From CAYZJB01 sp964602985 (GTDB lineage Bacteria > CLD3 > SB21), in contig CAZRTJ010000004.1 in assembly GCA_964602985.1 (NCBI GenBank), positions 1 through 64,000 of the forward strand: a stretch of 64,000 nt of DNA, written 5' to 3'. Both the position numbers and the translations under genes were made by a program. Under the pieces are notes generated by a model. That model searched no databases and was not told the origin of the DNA. It was given only the letters and a program-made list of their open reading frames with translations. Positions 42,946-51,688 of the stretch are shown one piece after another (position 1 is the first letter of the stretch; the number at the start of each line of letters is the position of its first letter).

Positions 42946-44424
42946 ATGAGTGCCCGCCGCATCTTGCTCACGGGGGCAACCGGATATGTTGGCGGACGGC
43001 TTCTGCGGAGCCTTGAGCAAACGGGACTTGGCGTGAGAATTCTCGCACGACGCCCCCATGCACTACGACACAAAGTCCTTCCCACCACCGAAATTGTGGC
43101 AGGTGATGTACTGGAAGAGTCAACACTCGACCCAGCCTTGGACGAAATCGATATCGCCTATTATTTCGTCCATTCTATGGGCGCGGATCGATCCTTTCAG
43201 GAAGCGGACCGTCAAGCGGCGATCCATTTTGGTCGTGCGGCTAGGCGGTGTGGGGTGAAACGAATCATCTATCTCGGTGGATTGGGAAACGCCGAGGGGC
43301 CGCTCTCCTCACACCTGAACAGCCGGCAGGAAGTCGGGCATTTGCTCCGGGAGTCTGGCGTAGAAGTCGTCGAATTCCGGGCATCCATCGTGATTGGTTC
43401 GGGCAGTCTGTCGTTTGAGATGATACGGGCTCTGGTGGAAAGACTGCCCTTCATGATCACTCCACGGTGGGTGCAGGTGCTGGCCCAACCCATTGCCATC
43501 GATGATTTGCTGGCGTACCTGATCCAAGCATTGGACCTTCCACGGGGGACCGATCACCTGTATGAAATCGGGGGTGCAGATCGCATCAGTTACGCAGGCA
43601 TCATGCAAGAATACGCAAGACAGCGCGGGTTGAAATTGCGAATCTGGTCTGTCCCGGTTCTCACGCCGACCGTTTCCAGTTTGTGGTTGGGTTTGGTGAC
43701 ACCTCTCTACGCGCGTGTGGGACGGAAGTTGATCGAGAGTATCATCCATCCCACAGTGGTTCGAGATCGATCTGCCGAGCAAGCGTTTCGCTTCCGCCCG
43801 GTGGGAATCCGGGAGGCCGTTCGTCGGGCGCTGGATCAAGAAGATCGGGAGTTTGCTGAAACTCGATGGTCGGACGCATTGTCGTCTGCCGGGCCCCTTC
43901 GCTCATGGGGCGGTGTGCGATTTGGCACGAGACTGGTGGACTCCCGAGCCAGAATCACATCGGCATCGATTGAATCGGCATTTGCGACTGTCCAGCGAAT
44001 CGGCGGTAAGACGGGATGGTATCGATGGACGTTTCTTTGGCGCGTGCGCGGATGGCTTGACCTTCTGGTCGGCGGAGTCGGTATGCGTCGCGGTCGACCC
44101 CATCCGACACAATTGCACGTCGGCGATACGGTGGACTTCTGGCGCGTGGAACAACTGGAACCCAATCGACATCTCCGCCTTGTGGCGGAAATGAAATTGC
44201 CGGGACGCGCGTGGCTGGAATTTGAAGTGCGACAAAAGGAAAAGGGTACCGAAATCTGTCAGACGGCCATCTTTGATCCTGTCGGATTGTGGGGATCGCT
44301 GTATTGGTACCTGTTGTATCCGATCCACGAATTGGTCTTTTCCGGCATGCTGAAGGGAGTTGCCAAATACGCCGAACATTCAAACCAGACAAAGAAGACC
44401 GATGGACATACGGCCGTACCTTGA
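42946..44424 (+). CDS. SDR oxidoreductase with C-terminal DUF2867 domain
   Basis: 492 aa. Atypical SDR/NmrA-like Rossmann domain, LLTGATGYVGGRLLRSLEQTG at the N-terminus, YFVHSMG and GVKRIIYLGGLG. About residues 330-485 match DUF2867 (TGWYRWTFLWRVRGWLDLLVGGVGMRRGRPHP and the LVAEMKLPGRAWLEFEV block), a pairing seen in many bacteria. Function unknown; likely a redox or lipid-binding enzyme. Overlaps the N-acetyltransferase gene by 23 nt. Confidence 0.92.
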   Translation: MSARRILLTGATGYVGGRLLRSLEQTGLGVRILARRPHALRHKVLPTTEIVAGDVLEESTLDPALDEIDIAYYFVHSMGADRSFQEADRQAAIHFGRAARRCGVKRIIYLGGLGNAEGPLSSHLNSRQEVGHLLRESGVEVVEFRASIVIGSGSLSFEMIRALVERLPFMITPRWVQVLAQPIAIDDLLAYLIQALDLPRGTDHLYEIGGADRISYAGIMQEYARQRGLKLRIWSVPVLTPTVSSLWLGLVTPLYARVGRKLIESIIHPTVVRDRSAEQAFRFRPVGIREAVRRALDQEDREFAETRWSDALSSAGPLRSWGGVRFGTRLVDSRARITSASIESAFATVQRIGGKTGWYRWTFLWRVRGWLDLLVGGVGMRRGRPHPTQLHVGDTVDFWRVEQLEPNRHLRLVAEMKLPGRAWLEFEVRQKEKGTEICQTAIFDPVGLWGSLYWYLLYPIHELVFSGMLKGVAKYAEHSNQTKKTDGHTAVP

Positions 44425-45181
44425 TCGAATCGGATACGACGGTTCTCTTGCGCCAAATGAAGAGACGCTTCGTCAGCTTCATCGCCGGCACCTGTTGTCG
44501 GTTCCCTTTGAGAATTTAGATATTCACCTGGGTCATCCCATTGTCCTCGCCATGCCGTCATTTTTCACGAAGATCGTGCTCCGCCGCCGGGGTGGTTTTT
44601 GTTATGAACTGAATGGACTCTTCGGATGGTTGTTAGCGGAACTGGGCTATCCTGTGACGTACCTGTCGGCGCGGGTGTTCACCGACGGCGTGGCCGGACC
44701 GGAATACGACCATTTGGTCTTGCTCGTCGAGTGCGAAGGTCGATGGATCGCAGACGTCGGTTTCGGGGACTCCTTCCTGGAACCCATAGCATTGGGATCG
44801 CCGCGTGAGCAGATTCATTATCAGATCGTCGATTCGAATGGTCACAAAACGTTGGAACGGCTGGTGGAAACCCGTTGGGTGCCGCAATACGCGTTCACGA
44901 TGATTCCCCGGCGATTGGAGGAGTTTGCCGAAATGTGTCATCGCCAGCAGACGTCTCCGCACTCGATCTTTACACGCAAGACCGTTTGCTCACGGGCAAC
45001 GTCGGAGGGCCGAATCACGCTGTCCAACGGCCGGCGAATTGCGACAGAAAAAAATCGTCGAGAAGAACGGGAAATTGCGGACGCGGGGGAATTCCGCGAC
45101 CTTCTGCGCAAGGATTTTGACATGGAACTGGATGCAGGGGAAGACGTGCACCACCTGCTCCGCTCGAAAGGGATGATATGA
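44402..45181 (+). CDS. nat: arylamine N-acetyltransferase
   Basis: 259 aa. Acetyl-CoA-dependent transferase acting on aromatic amines and hydrazines. The catalytic triad is visible: C67 in RRGGFCYELN, H104 in DHLVL, D118 in DVGFGD, with the usual N-terminal helix bundle. C-terminal part conserves the HSIFTRKTVCS segment. The start is within the SDR gene. Next gene overlaps its stop by 4 nt. Confidence 0.95.
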   Translation: MDIRPYLDRIGYDGSLAPNEETLRQLHRRHLLSVPFENLDIHLGHPIVLAMPSFFTKIVLRRRGGFCYELNGLFGWLLAELGYPVTYLSARVFTDGVAGPEYDHLVLLVECEGRWIADVGFGDSFLEPIALGSPREQIHYQIVDSNGHKTLERLVETRWVPQYAFTMIPRRLEEFAEMCHRQQTSPHSIFTRKTVCSRATSEGRITLSNGRRIATEKNRREEREIADAGEFRDLLRKDFDMELDAGEDVHHLLRSKGMI

Positions 45182-45570
45182 ACTCGGAAGTCTGGATTGT
45201 GATCGGAGGAATCTACCACCTGCTGCTCATCGTCTTCCACCTGATGTTCTGGAAAATTTTTGATTGGAGGCGGGATCTGGCGTCGTTGGGCTTTCTGAAT
45301 CGCCAGATCATGCAAGTGCTGAACCTGTGTTTGATATTTGTTTTCGTCATCTTCGCCTATGTTTCCTTCGAACATTCGGCAGAGCTCTTGAGCACCGGGC
45401 TCGGGCAGGCCCTGCTCTTGCTGATAGCGGTTTTCTGGTTTGCCCGTGCGATCGAACAAGTCATTTTTTTTCGCCTGCGCCGATTGCTATCGATCGGATT
45501 TCTCCTCGCCTTTGTCCTGGGCGGTCTGTTGTATCTCTATCCGTGGTGGGCAGCGGTCGACGTGTTCTGA
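45178..45570 (+). CDS. small polytopic membrane protein
   Basis: 130 aa, four predicted helices beginning MNSEVWIVIGGIYHLLLIVFHLMFW; aromatic-rich loops (FKIFDWRRD, FFRLRRL). No family recognised. Translationally coupled to the acetyltransferase gene (ATGA). Last member of the operon from 40232; a 78-nt gap with a separate ribosome site follows. Confidence 0.78.
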   Translation: MNSEVWIVIGGIYHLLLIVFHLMFWKIFDWRRDLASLGFLNRQIMQVLNLCLIFVFVIFAYVSFEHSAELLSTGLGQALLLLIAVFWFARAIEQVIFFRLRRLLSIGFLLAFVLGGLLYLYPWWAAVDVF

Positions 45571-45648
45571 ACCACGTGTGACGAGTGCTGACGAACACAG
45601 CGCAACGGACTCTATTCGTGTCACATTCAGGAAGACAAAGGAGTGCGT

Positions 45649-46008
45649 ATGTTTCGCGAGATTCGTGACTGCGCCCAGAAGAAGAATGAATCCTTCCGCC
45701 GCTGGTTTGAAGACGACTACTTCGACCTCATCGTTTGGTACGAACCGGACCGAAAGACCCTCCGCGACTTTCAGTTGTGCTACGATCGTTTTGGAAATGA
45801 ACACGCTCTTTCCTGGCATCGACTATACGGCTTTGCGCACGACCGAGTGAAAGCCGAGTCCCGGATGTATACGGGGACTCCCGTTCTGGTAGCCAACGGT
45901 CCCTTTCCCGTCGAACGGATTCGCCAGTTCTTTGGAAGCTCGTCCGGGTCGCTGGATCCGGAAGTGCGCGCCGTCGTGCTGGCCAAGATAGAGGCATTTG
46001 TCCATTGA
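45649..46008 (+). CDS. hypothetical protein
   Basis: 119 aa, soluble, no signal peptide. Contains WFEDDYFDLIVWYEPDRKTLRDFQLCYDRFGNEHALSW and a C-terminal VRAVVLAKIEAFVH helix. AAAGGAG 6 nt before ATG supports the start; GTG at 45643 is weaker. No recognised family. Convergent with the next gene, 14 nt between stops. Confidence 0.75.
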   Translation: MFREIRDCAQKKNESFRRWFEDDYFDLIVWYEPDRKTLRDFQLCYDRFGNEHALSWHRLYGFAHDRVKAESRMYTGTPVLVANGPFPVERIRQFFGSSSGSLDPEVRAVVLAKIEAFVH

Positions 46009-46022
46009 CGGAACCCGCCGCC

Positions 46023-46796
46023 CTATCCTTCCGAATCCAACAGCCTTTCCATGAAAGCGTGATAGGATTTCTCATCGGACGGAACGATGGCGTTGAGTGT
46101 GGAGATCGCAATATCGTAATTGACATACGAACGCGCGCCGATGGACTTGAGGTAGTCTTCTTTGAAGAGCCACTCCTTGTGGACCGCAGGATTGATCTCT
46201 TGCGGCAATTTCCGTAGAACGCGTTCGATCCGCTCATGATCGTAACAGGGACAAGCTTCGTAGTCGATGTTCAGTTTCTTCAAGAAGGCCGTCATCGCGG
46301 GCTTGTCCAGGACGAAGCGGTCACGCGTTCGCTCGCCAAAGCTGTACCACGTGCGTGAAAGATGTTGATAGTGGGCGTAGAGCGGATCGCGCCATCGCAA
46401 ATAGATGTTTCGCTCGAAACAACCGAGGAAATCCGGGAAACGATTGACCTTGCTGACCCCGCAGTTGTCTTTGGCCGTCAGACTCTTGCGATGTCCCCAA
46501 TACACCTTGTAGCACAGATACCACTCGTCCAACTGTTCGCGCGGGATCTTGTCGCCTTTGACGTAGAGTGTCGTGCTCTTCCACGTTCCGATCAGTGAAT
46601 ACAGCCGGTCAAATCGTGGAAAGTCGGGCTTGAAAAAGATCGTCCGGTACACCGTCACTCCCCGCTCGTCCACGAGTTCGACAAAATGGGGATTCTGGCG
46701 CGCCAATTCGAGCACGTCCTCCATGCGTCCGGAGGTCGACAATTCAAATTCGACCGCCACGTACCAGCCGCGATCAATCCAGACAGGTTTGTCCAT
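46023..46796 (-). CDS. hypothetical cysteine-containing protein
   Basis: 257 aa. No signal peptide. Visible features are a set of cysteines (CYKVYWGHRKSLTAKDNCG, DFLGCFERN, YEACPCYDHERIERVL) that could bind a metal, and aromatic-rich motifs (WYLCYKVYW, YLRWRDPLYAHYQ). I do not recognise the family. No clear ribosome site before the chosen ATG; in-frame upstream codons exist to 46826 but enter a terminator. Downstream of the porin-like gene on the same strand. Confidence 0.65.
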   Translation of the reverse strand: MDKPVWIDRGWYVAVEFELSTSGRMEDVLELARQNPHFVELVDERGVTVYRTIFFKPDFPRFDRLYSLIGTWKSTTLYVKGDKIPREQLDEWYLCYKVYWGHRKSLTAKDNCGVSKVNRFPDFLGCFERNIYLRWRDPLYAHYQHLSRTWYSFGERTRDRFVLDKPAMTAFLKKLNIDYEACPCYDHERIERVLRKLPQEINPAVHKEWLFKEDYLKSIGARSYVNYDIAISTLNAIVPSDEKSYHAFMERLLDSEG

Positions 46797-46824
46797 GCGG
46801 AAATATAGGACGAGAGGCGAAAAC

Positions 46825-46854
46825 AAAAAAGCCCCGCGTGGAGCGGGGCCTTTT
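46825..46854 (-). terminator. terminator of the porin-like gene
   Basis: Stem GCCCCGC (46831-46837) with GCGGGGC (46843-46849), loop of 5; six Us on the minus strand (46825-46830). Confidence 0.88.
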
Positions 46855-46855
46855 G

Positions 46856-48295
46856 TTACTTCTTTTGATCGCCTACCGGCAGGGCGAATTGCAACGCGAC
46901 AAACGGCGTCATGTAGGACTTGGCCTTGAAGCCATTACCGCTCTTGCGTTCGACAAACGTATACTTGTAATCCACGCCCGAGATGAGGTACGGATAAATC
47001 TTGTATCCAAACTGGAGATGTGCGATGGATCGCTGATCCAATGTGAACGCATCCGCCAGATCGTCGAGCCGGCCTTTGTCGTACGAACCGCTGATGACGA
47101 CCTTGGGAATGAGTTCCGGAGCGCTCATACCGATGTGCAGCGTGGCGCCGTCGGTTTTCTTCAGATTATCCGGGATGGACATGGCGCCGATGATTTGGAC
47201 TTTGTTGATCAGATTGCCGTAGATCTCGCCGTAGGTGCCCTGCACGCCCTTGGCGTACGCCAATTGCAGCACGCGTGGCCCTCCGACGATTTGGCCATTG
47301 GCCACGCTCGGTGTCGCAAGCTTGCCCGCCTCGTAGGTTGGATCGAAGAACTGTCCGATGAAGTTATCGCTGTACATGCGGCGTTCGATTTTCGTTCCAA
47401 GATAAAACACGTCCGCGACGAGTCGGAATTTGAAATTCGTTCCGATGGCCAGACCCCGTCCGCCGCCGTAGTTCACGTCCGTAGAGAAGCCTGCCAGCGC
47501 GTCTCCGTTTTCATCCGGAACTTTCAGTGCGCCTGCGGCAAGGTCGTCTTTCAACGCGGAATTTTCCAGAATCTGGGCGTATTCGATGTAGGGTACGATC
47601 TGAACAAACGAATTTTCCAGAACCGTCACGCCGACATCCACACCCACTTCGGTCACGTCGTAGTAATTATCCGGATCTCGATCGGTAATGTACGAGGCGC
47701 CGAATTCCACGCTCTTTACGAGGGGGACGGCGGATTTCTGAAAGGGCCGCCAGTACGGTCGAACGCCGACGACATTGACGCCGTCGAAGTCACTGTACAC
47801 GGCTTCGAGACCAAATTGACGGTTGTAGTTGACATCGACATTGGCTCCGATCTGTCGTTTGTCAAAACTAACCGCGTTCGTGTAGTTGAACATGATCAAT
47901 CCGTAGCCAAGATTCGTGCCCGTGATGTCGCCCACGCGTGCATAAAACGGGTCCTTGTGTTTGACGCCGTAGCGGGCATACCGGACGACGCGCAGCGGAC
48001 CGACACCGTCTTTGAATTCATCCGTCCGGAACGATCCGTCACTGGCATCAAACATCAGCGGGATATCCAACCCGATACCGAATTTGCCAAAAGCCAGTTC
48101 GGGTTGCAGGCGCAGCGAAATATATTTTTCATCTCCAATGAACGCGACACCCAACGGTGTGGTCATTTGGCTGTTGCCAGAGCCGTCATACATGCCGACA
48201 AAGTCAAATTCGGTTTGGCCTGCGGTCTGATCCTCCTGGGCGTGAGCAGAAAATATCGTCCCTAAAACGCAGATCCACATCGTTATTCTGCGCAT
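46856..48295 (-). CDS. outer-membrane porin-like protein
   Basis: 479 aa. Signal peptide MRRITMWICVLGTIFSAHA, then alternating strands with turns rich in Gly/Asn and YARYGVKHKDPFYARVGDITGTNLGYGLIMFNYTNA, consistent with a large beta-barrel. The mature protein shows many barrel-like amphipathic strands to the end (FVALQFALPVGDQKK). GGAGG precedes the ATG. Substrate unknown; no regulator adjacent. Confidence 0.85.
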   Translation of the reverse strand: MRRITMWICVLGTIFSAHAQEDQTAGQTEFDFVGMYDGSGNSQMTTPLGVAFIGDEKYISLRLQPELAFGKFGIGLDIPLMFDASDGSFRTDEFKDGVGPLRVVRYARYGVKHKDPFYARVGDITGTNLGYGLIMFNYTNAVSFDKRQIGANVDVNYNRQFGLEAVYSDFDGVNVVGVRPYWRPFQKSAVPLVKSVEFGASYITDRDPDNYYDVTEVGVDVGVTVLENSFVQIVPYIEYAQILENSALKDDLAAGALKVPDENGDALAGFSTDVNYGGGRGLAIGTNFKFRLVADVFYLGTKIERRMYSDNFIGQFFDPTYEAGKLATPSVANGQIVGGPRVLQLAYAKGVQGTYGEIYGNLINKVQIIGAMSIPDNLKKTDGATLHIGMSAPELIPKVVISGSYDKGRLDDLADAFTLDQRSIAHLQFGYKIYPYLISGVDYKYTFVERKSGNGFKAKSYMTPFVALQFALPVGDQKK

Positions 48296-48631
48296 ACAAC
48301 CTCCTCTAGTTCTTTAACTGTCTTTGTGGGCGATTCATTTCAGATAATGTTGAGAAGGTAAATCGCAAATCGCGCAAAAGCAATTGAATCGTTGCGACCG
48401 ATGGGAGGTTTTGAACGTACCAACCTGCATGAGCGTGTGGAGAACGTCGATCACCCGAAACCATCACGTCCAGGCGCGTTTTGCAACGAACAAGGCGCAC
48501 GCGGAGGGGGTAAATTCCCTTGACTACTGCGGGGGGGTTGTCTATATTTTTTTGACGGAGTGTTCCGATCCGCAGAAAAAGACGCACGAAGATGCACTGA
48601 AAAGAAGGGCGAAGAAGTACGAAAAGGAAGT
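48296..48631. other. intergenic region upstream of clpC
   Basis: About 335 bp between divergent porin-like and clpC genes. Contains the clpC promoter at 48520-48548 and a small AGGTT/AACCT dyad near 48410. No CIRCE element or CtsR-type heptad repeat is visible, so heat-shock control by those repressors is unlikely. Confidence 0.6.
48520..48548 (+). promoter_or_regulatory. clpC promoter
   Basis: -35 TTGACT (48520-48525), 17-nt spacer that includes a G-run, -10 TATATT (48543-48548). Confidence 0.8.
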
Positions 48632-51097
48632 ATGAAGAATAATTTTAGCAGTCGGGTCCAATTGGTCGTCAAACTCTCTCAAGAGGAAGCGATTCGACTC
48701 GGTCACGACTTTATTGGTACGGAGCACTTGCTTCTGGGTTTGATCCGCGAAGGCGAGGGCGTTGCGGTCAAAGTTCTCAAGAACCTGGGGATCGAACTGG
48801 AAAAACTCAAACGAACAGTTGAAGAAATGGTCAAACCGGTGACGGAAAACACGATCATCGGCAACCCGCCATTGACCAAACGTGCCGAAAAAATTCTGAA
48901 GGCGACGTATCTCGAAGCCAAGAATTTCAAGTCCGATGTGATTGGTACCGAGCATTTGTTGTTGTCCCTGACGCGGGAAAAAGATTGTCTCGCGGCTCAA
49001 GTCCTCAGCATGTTTAACGTGGAGTACGAAACCATCAGGAGGGAGTTGACGAATATTATGAGCGGCACCTTTACCCCCAGTAGTTCCACGAGCAAGAAAT
49101 CGGAACCGCGCAAGAGTAAGACGCCCGCCCTCGATCACTTTGGCCGAGATCTGACCCAGCTTGCTGAAGAGGGCAAGCTGGATCCGATCATTGGGAGGGA
49201 AGAAGAGATCGAACGGGTGGCGCAAATTCTCTCGCGCCGCAAAAAGAATAATCCTGTTCTGATCGGTGAGCCGGGCGTCGGAAAGACGGCGATCGCCGAA
49301 GGTCTTGCGCTCCGCATCACGCAGAAGAAAGTTCCCCGTGTGCTGCACGGAAAACGGGTTGTGACGCTCGACGTGGGCGCACTGGTCGCGGGGACCAAGT
49401 ATCGGGGCCAGTTCGAAGAACGCGTCAAAGCGATCATGACTGAATTGGAAAAGACGGACGACGTGATCTTGTTTATCGACGAATTGCATACGATCGTCGG
49501 AGCCGGAGGGGCGAGCGGCTCGCTGGATGCCTCCAACATGTTCAAGCCTGCGCTGGCGCGTGGGGAACTGCAGTGTATCGGCGCAACCACGATGGACGAG
49601 TACCGGCAGTACATTGAAAAGGACGGCGCGTTGGAACGGAGATTCCAAAAAGTCATCATCGATCCGCCGTCGGTCGAGGAAACGATCGAGATTCTCCGCC
49701 AGATCAAATCCAAGTATGAAGAACATCACCATGTCGCCTACACGGACGACGCAATTCTGCAGGCTGTCAAGCTGTCGGATCGATACATCACCGACCGGTA
49801 TTTGCCGGACAAGGCCATCGATGTCATGGACGAAGCCGGGTCCCGCACCCACATCATGAACATCGTGGTTCCGCAACGGATCCTGGATATCGAATCCGAA
49901 ATCGAACGAGTTCGTGTGGAGAAGGACACGGTCATCAAGAATCAGAAATTTGAGAAAGCCGCGGAACTGCGCGATCTGGAAAAGAAGCTGAATGAGCAAC
50001 TGCGCGTAGCAAAAGAAGACTGGGAAAGCAAGGAAGAGAATCAAATCGTGGAAGTCGGGGTCGAGCAGATCGCCCACGTCGTATCCATGATGACCGGTAT
50101 TCCCGTCAATCGTGTTGCGCAATCGGAGTCGGAGAAGCTGCTCCACATGGAAGAAGTGCTCATGAAGCGCATTATCGGTCAGGACGAGGCTCTACGGGTA
50201 GTGACGCGTGCGATTCGACGAACGCGCGCCGGCCTGAAGGACCCAAACCGTCCGATCGGCTCGTTCATTTTTCTGGGGCCGACCGGCGTCGGCAAAACGC
50301 AATTCGCCAAAGAGCTGGCTCAGTACTTGTTCGAGTCACAGGACGCCCTCGTACGAATCGACATGTCGGAATACATGGAGAAGTTTTCTGTGTCCCGTCT
50401 GGTCGGATCGCCCCCGGGGTACGTCGGGTACGAAGAAGGCGGACAGTTGACGGAAAAAATCCGTCGCAAGCCGTATTCCGTCGTTCTGTTGGATGAAATT
50501 GAAAAGGCGCATCCGGATGTGTTTAATATACTCCTGCAGGTTCTGGACGACGGGATTCTGACAGACAGTCTGGGTCGTAAGGTCAGCTTCAAGAACGTGG
50601 TTCTGATCATGACATCCAACGTCGGCGCGCGGGATTTGACCAAATCCGGATCGTTTGGATTTGCGGCGACAGAGGATGCCCGCGGGGAATACGACCGAAT
50701 GAAAGGCAAAGTCGAAGAGGCCGCAAAGAAGTTGTTCAATCCGGAATTCCTGAATCGGCTGGACGAGTTCATAGTCTTTCATGCGCTGGGACGCGAAGAA
50801 GTGCTGCGGATCATCGACGTTGCGATGGGGGATGTCGAAAAGAAATTGAAAGAGCGAAGCATCACCATCACGCTCACTCGGAAAGCCAAGGAATTTCTGG
50901 CTGACAAAGGATACGATCCGACGTACGGCGCGCGACCGCTCAGACGTGCGATTCAAAAATATCTCGAAGATCCGATTGCGGAGCATCTGTTGAAGGGGAC
51001 ATTCGCAGATGGGGCTCACATCAAGGCTCAAGCCTCCGAAGCGGAACTCGAGTTTTCGGAAATCACCAACGAACCGACGCCCGATCAAGTCGAGTAA
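48632..51097 (+). CDS. clpC: AAA+ unfoldase ClpC
   Basis: 821 aa. Two N-terminal Clp repeats (TEHLLLGLIREGEGVAVKVL and TEHLLLSLTREKDCLAAQVL), AAA1 with GEPGVGKT and Walker B VILFIDELHTIVG, a short middle domain (EKKLNEQLRVAKEDWESKEENQ), and AAA2 with GPTGVGKT and LLDEIEKAHPDVFN. It unfolds substrates for ClpP and can act with adaptors. ATG has AAAGGAAG upstream; an in-frame start at 48560 would extend it by 24 residues without similarity. No mcsAB or ctsR neighbour. Confidence 0.97.
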   Translation: MKNNFSSRVQLVVKLSQEEAIRLGHDFIGTEHLLLGLIREGEGVAVKVLKNLGIELEKLKRTVEEMVKPVTENTIIGNPPLTKRAEKILKATYLEAKNFKSDVIGTEHLLLSLTREKDCLAAQVLSMFNVEYETIRRELTNIMSGTFTPSSSTSKKSEPRKSKTPALDHFGRDLTQLAEEGKLDPIIGREEEIERVAQILSRRKKNNPVLIGEPGVGKTAIAEGLALRITQKKVPRVLHGKRVVTLDVGALVAGTKYRGQFEERVKAIMTELEKTDDVILFIDELHTIVGAGGASGSLDASNMFKPALARGELQCIGATTMDEYRQYIEKDGALERRFQKVIIDPPSVEETIEILRQIKSKYEEHHHVAYTDDAILQAVKLSDRYITDRYLPDKAIDVMDEAGSRTHIMNIVVPQRILDIESEIERVRVEKDTVIKNQKFEKAAELRDLEKKLNEQLRVAKEDWESKEENQIVEVGVEQIAHVVSMMTGIPVNRVAQSESEKLLHMEEVLMKRIIGQDEALRVVTRAIRRTRAGLKDPNRPIGSFIFLGPTGVGKTQFAKELAQYLFESQDALVRIDMSEYMEKFSVSRLVGSPPGYVGYEEGGQLTEKIRRKPYSVVLLDEIEKAHPDVFNILLQVLDDGILTDSLGRKVSFKNVVLIMTSNVGARDLTKSGSFGFAATEDARGEYDRMKGKVEEAAKKLFNPEFLNRLDEFIVFHALGREEVLRIIDVAMGDVEKKLKERSITITLTRKAKEFLADKGYDPTYGARPLRRAIQKYLEDPIAEHLLKGTFADGAHIKAQASEAELEFSEITNEPTPDQVE

Positions 51098-51120
51098 GGC
51101 GTCAAAGGGAACCTGCACAC

Positions 51121-51648
51121 ATGTTTGGAAAAAAGAAGCAAAAGCGCGAGGGCGCGCTGGATGATGAGGCAATTGTCGAAGCGATCAAGACCCTGAAAGT
51201 CAACGACAGCGTCACGGTGGATCGCATCAACTGGGACAACAGCCTCAGTACCGTATCCGGCCGCGTGTCGCATGTAAGCGGTGAGTTCGATGCGTTCTCT
51301 GTCGTCGAAGAAGGGTCCGGCGAGGCGATCGATTTTTCGCTCGAAGCCGGGGACATCGCTCGTGTGGAGCGTATGGCGATCAGCATCGATCTGGATGAAA
51401 GCCAGCAAGAGTCCTACATGGATGTGGATCGCATTATCGAACTGCTCGAAGCGTTGGATCATGGGGACGTCGTGAATGTGTCCTTCTACGACGTCTACAA
51501 AGGACGCGGCATCGCCCTCATGGGCGCCATCAACCTGAAAGACGAATACAACAAGGTCTTTTCGATCGAATACGAAGAAGGCGGGGAGAAAAAGGAAAAA
51601 CACTTCGATCTGAATCAGGATAAGATCATCGACATCATCATCCAGTGA
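51121..51648 (+). CDS. hypothetical acidic protein downstream of clpC
   Basis: 175 aa, soluble, with a basic N-terminus (MFGKKKQKREG) and acidic two-part body: residues about 20-90 and 95-170 resemble tandem small beta-barrel-like modules (SLSTVSGRVSHVSGEFDAFSVVEEG; DEYNKVFSIEYEEGGEKKEKHF). No named family seen. It starts 24 nt after clpC, so it may be part of the same transcript, and ends in a terminator. Confidence 0.75.
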   Translation: MFGKKKQKREGALDDEAIVEAIKTLKVNDSVTVDRINWDNSLSTVSGRVSHVSGEFDAFSVVEEGSGEAIDFSLEAGDIARVERMAISIDLDESQQESYMDVDRIIELLEALDHGDVVNVSFYDVYKGRGIALMGAINLKDEYNKVFSIEYEEGGEKKEKHFDLNQDKIIDIIIQ

Positions 51649-51662
51649 TGAATCGTCATTTG

Positions 51663-51688
51663 AAAAGGCCGCTCCAACGGCCTTTTTT
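51663..51688. terminator. bidirectional terminator between the clpC transcript and leuB
   Basis: AAAAGGCCG (51663-51671), loop CTCCAA, CGGCCTTTT (51678-51686) and further Ts. The leuB stop codon begins inside the T-run, so both convergent genes end here. Confidence 0.88.

Noticed and set aside
46838..48265. 475-codon open frame antisense to the porin-like gene
   Set aside because: The minus-strand gene has signal peptide, ribosome site and terminator; the antisense reading has none.
48384..48635. 83-codon plus-strand frame upstream of clpC
   Set aside because: It crosses the clpC promoter and overlaps the clpC ribosome site; no similarity and no start signal.
48542..50146. 534-codon frame antisense to clpC
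   Set aside because: clpC is unambiguous; the antisense product is a Phe/Arg-rich shadow without motifs.
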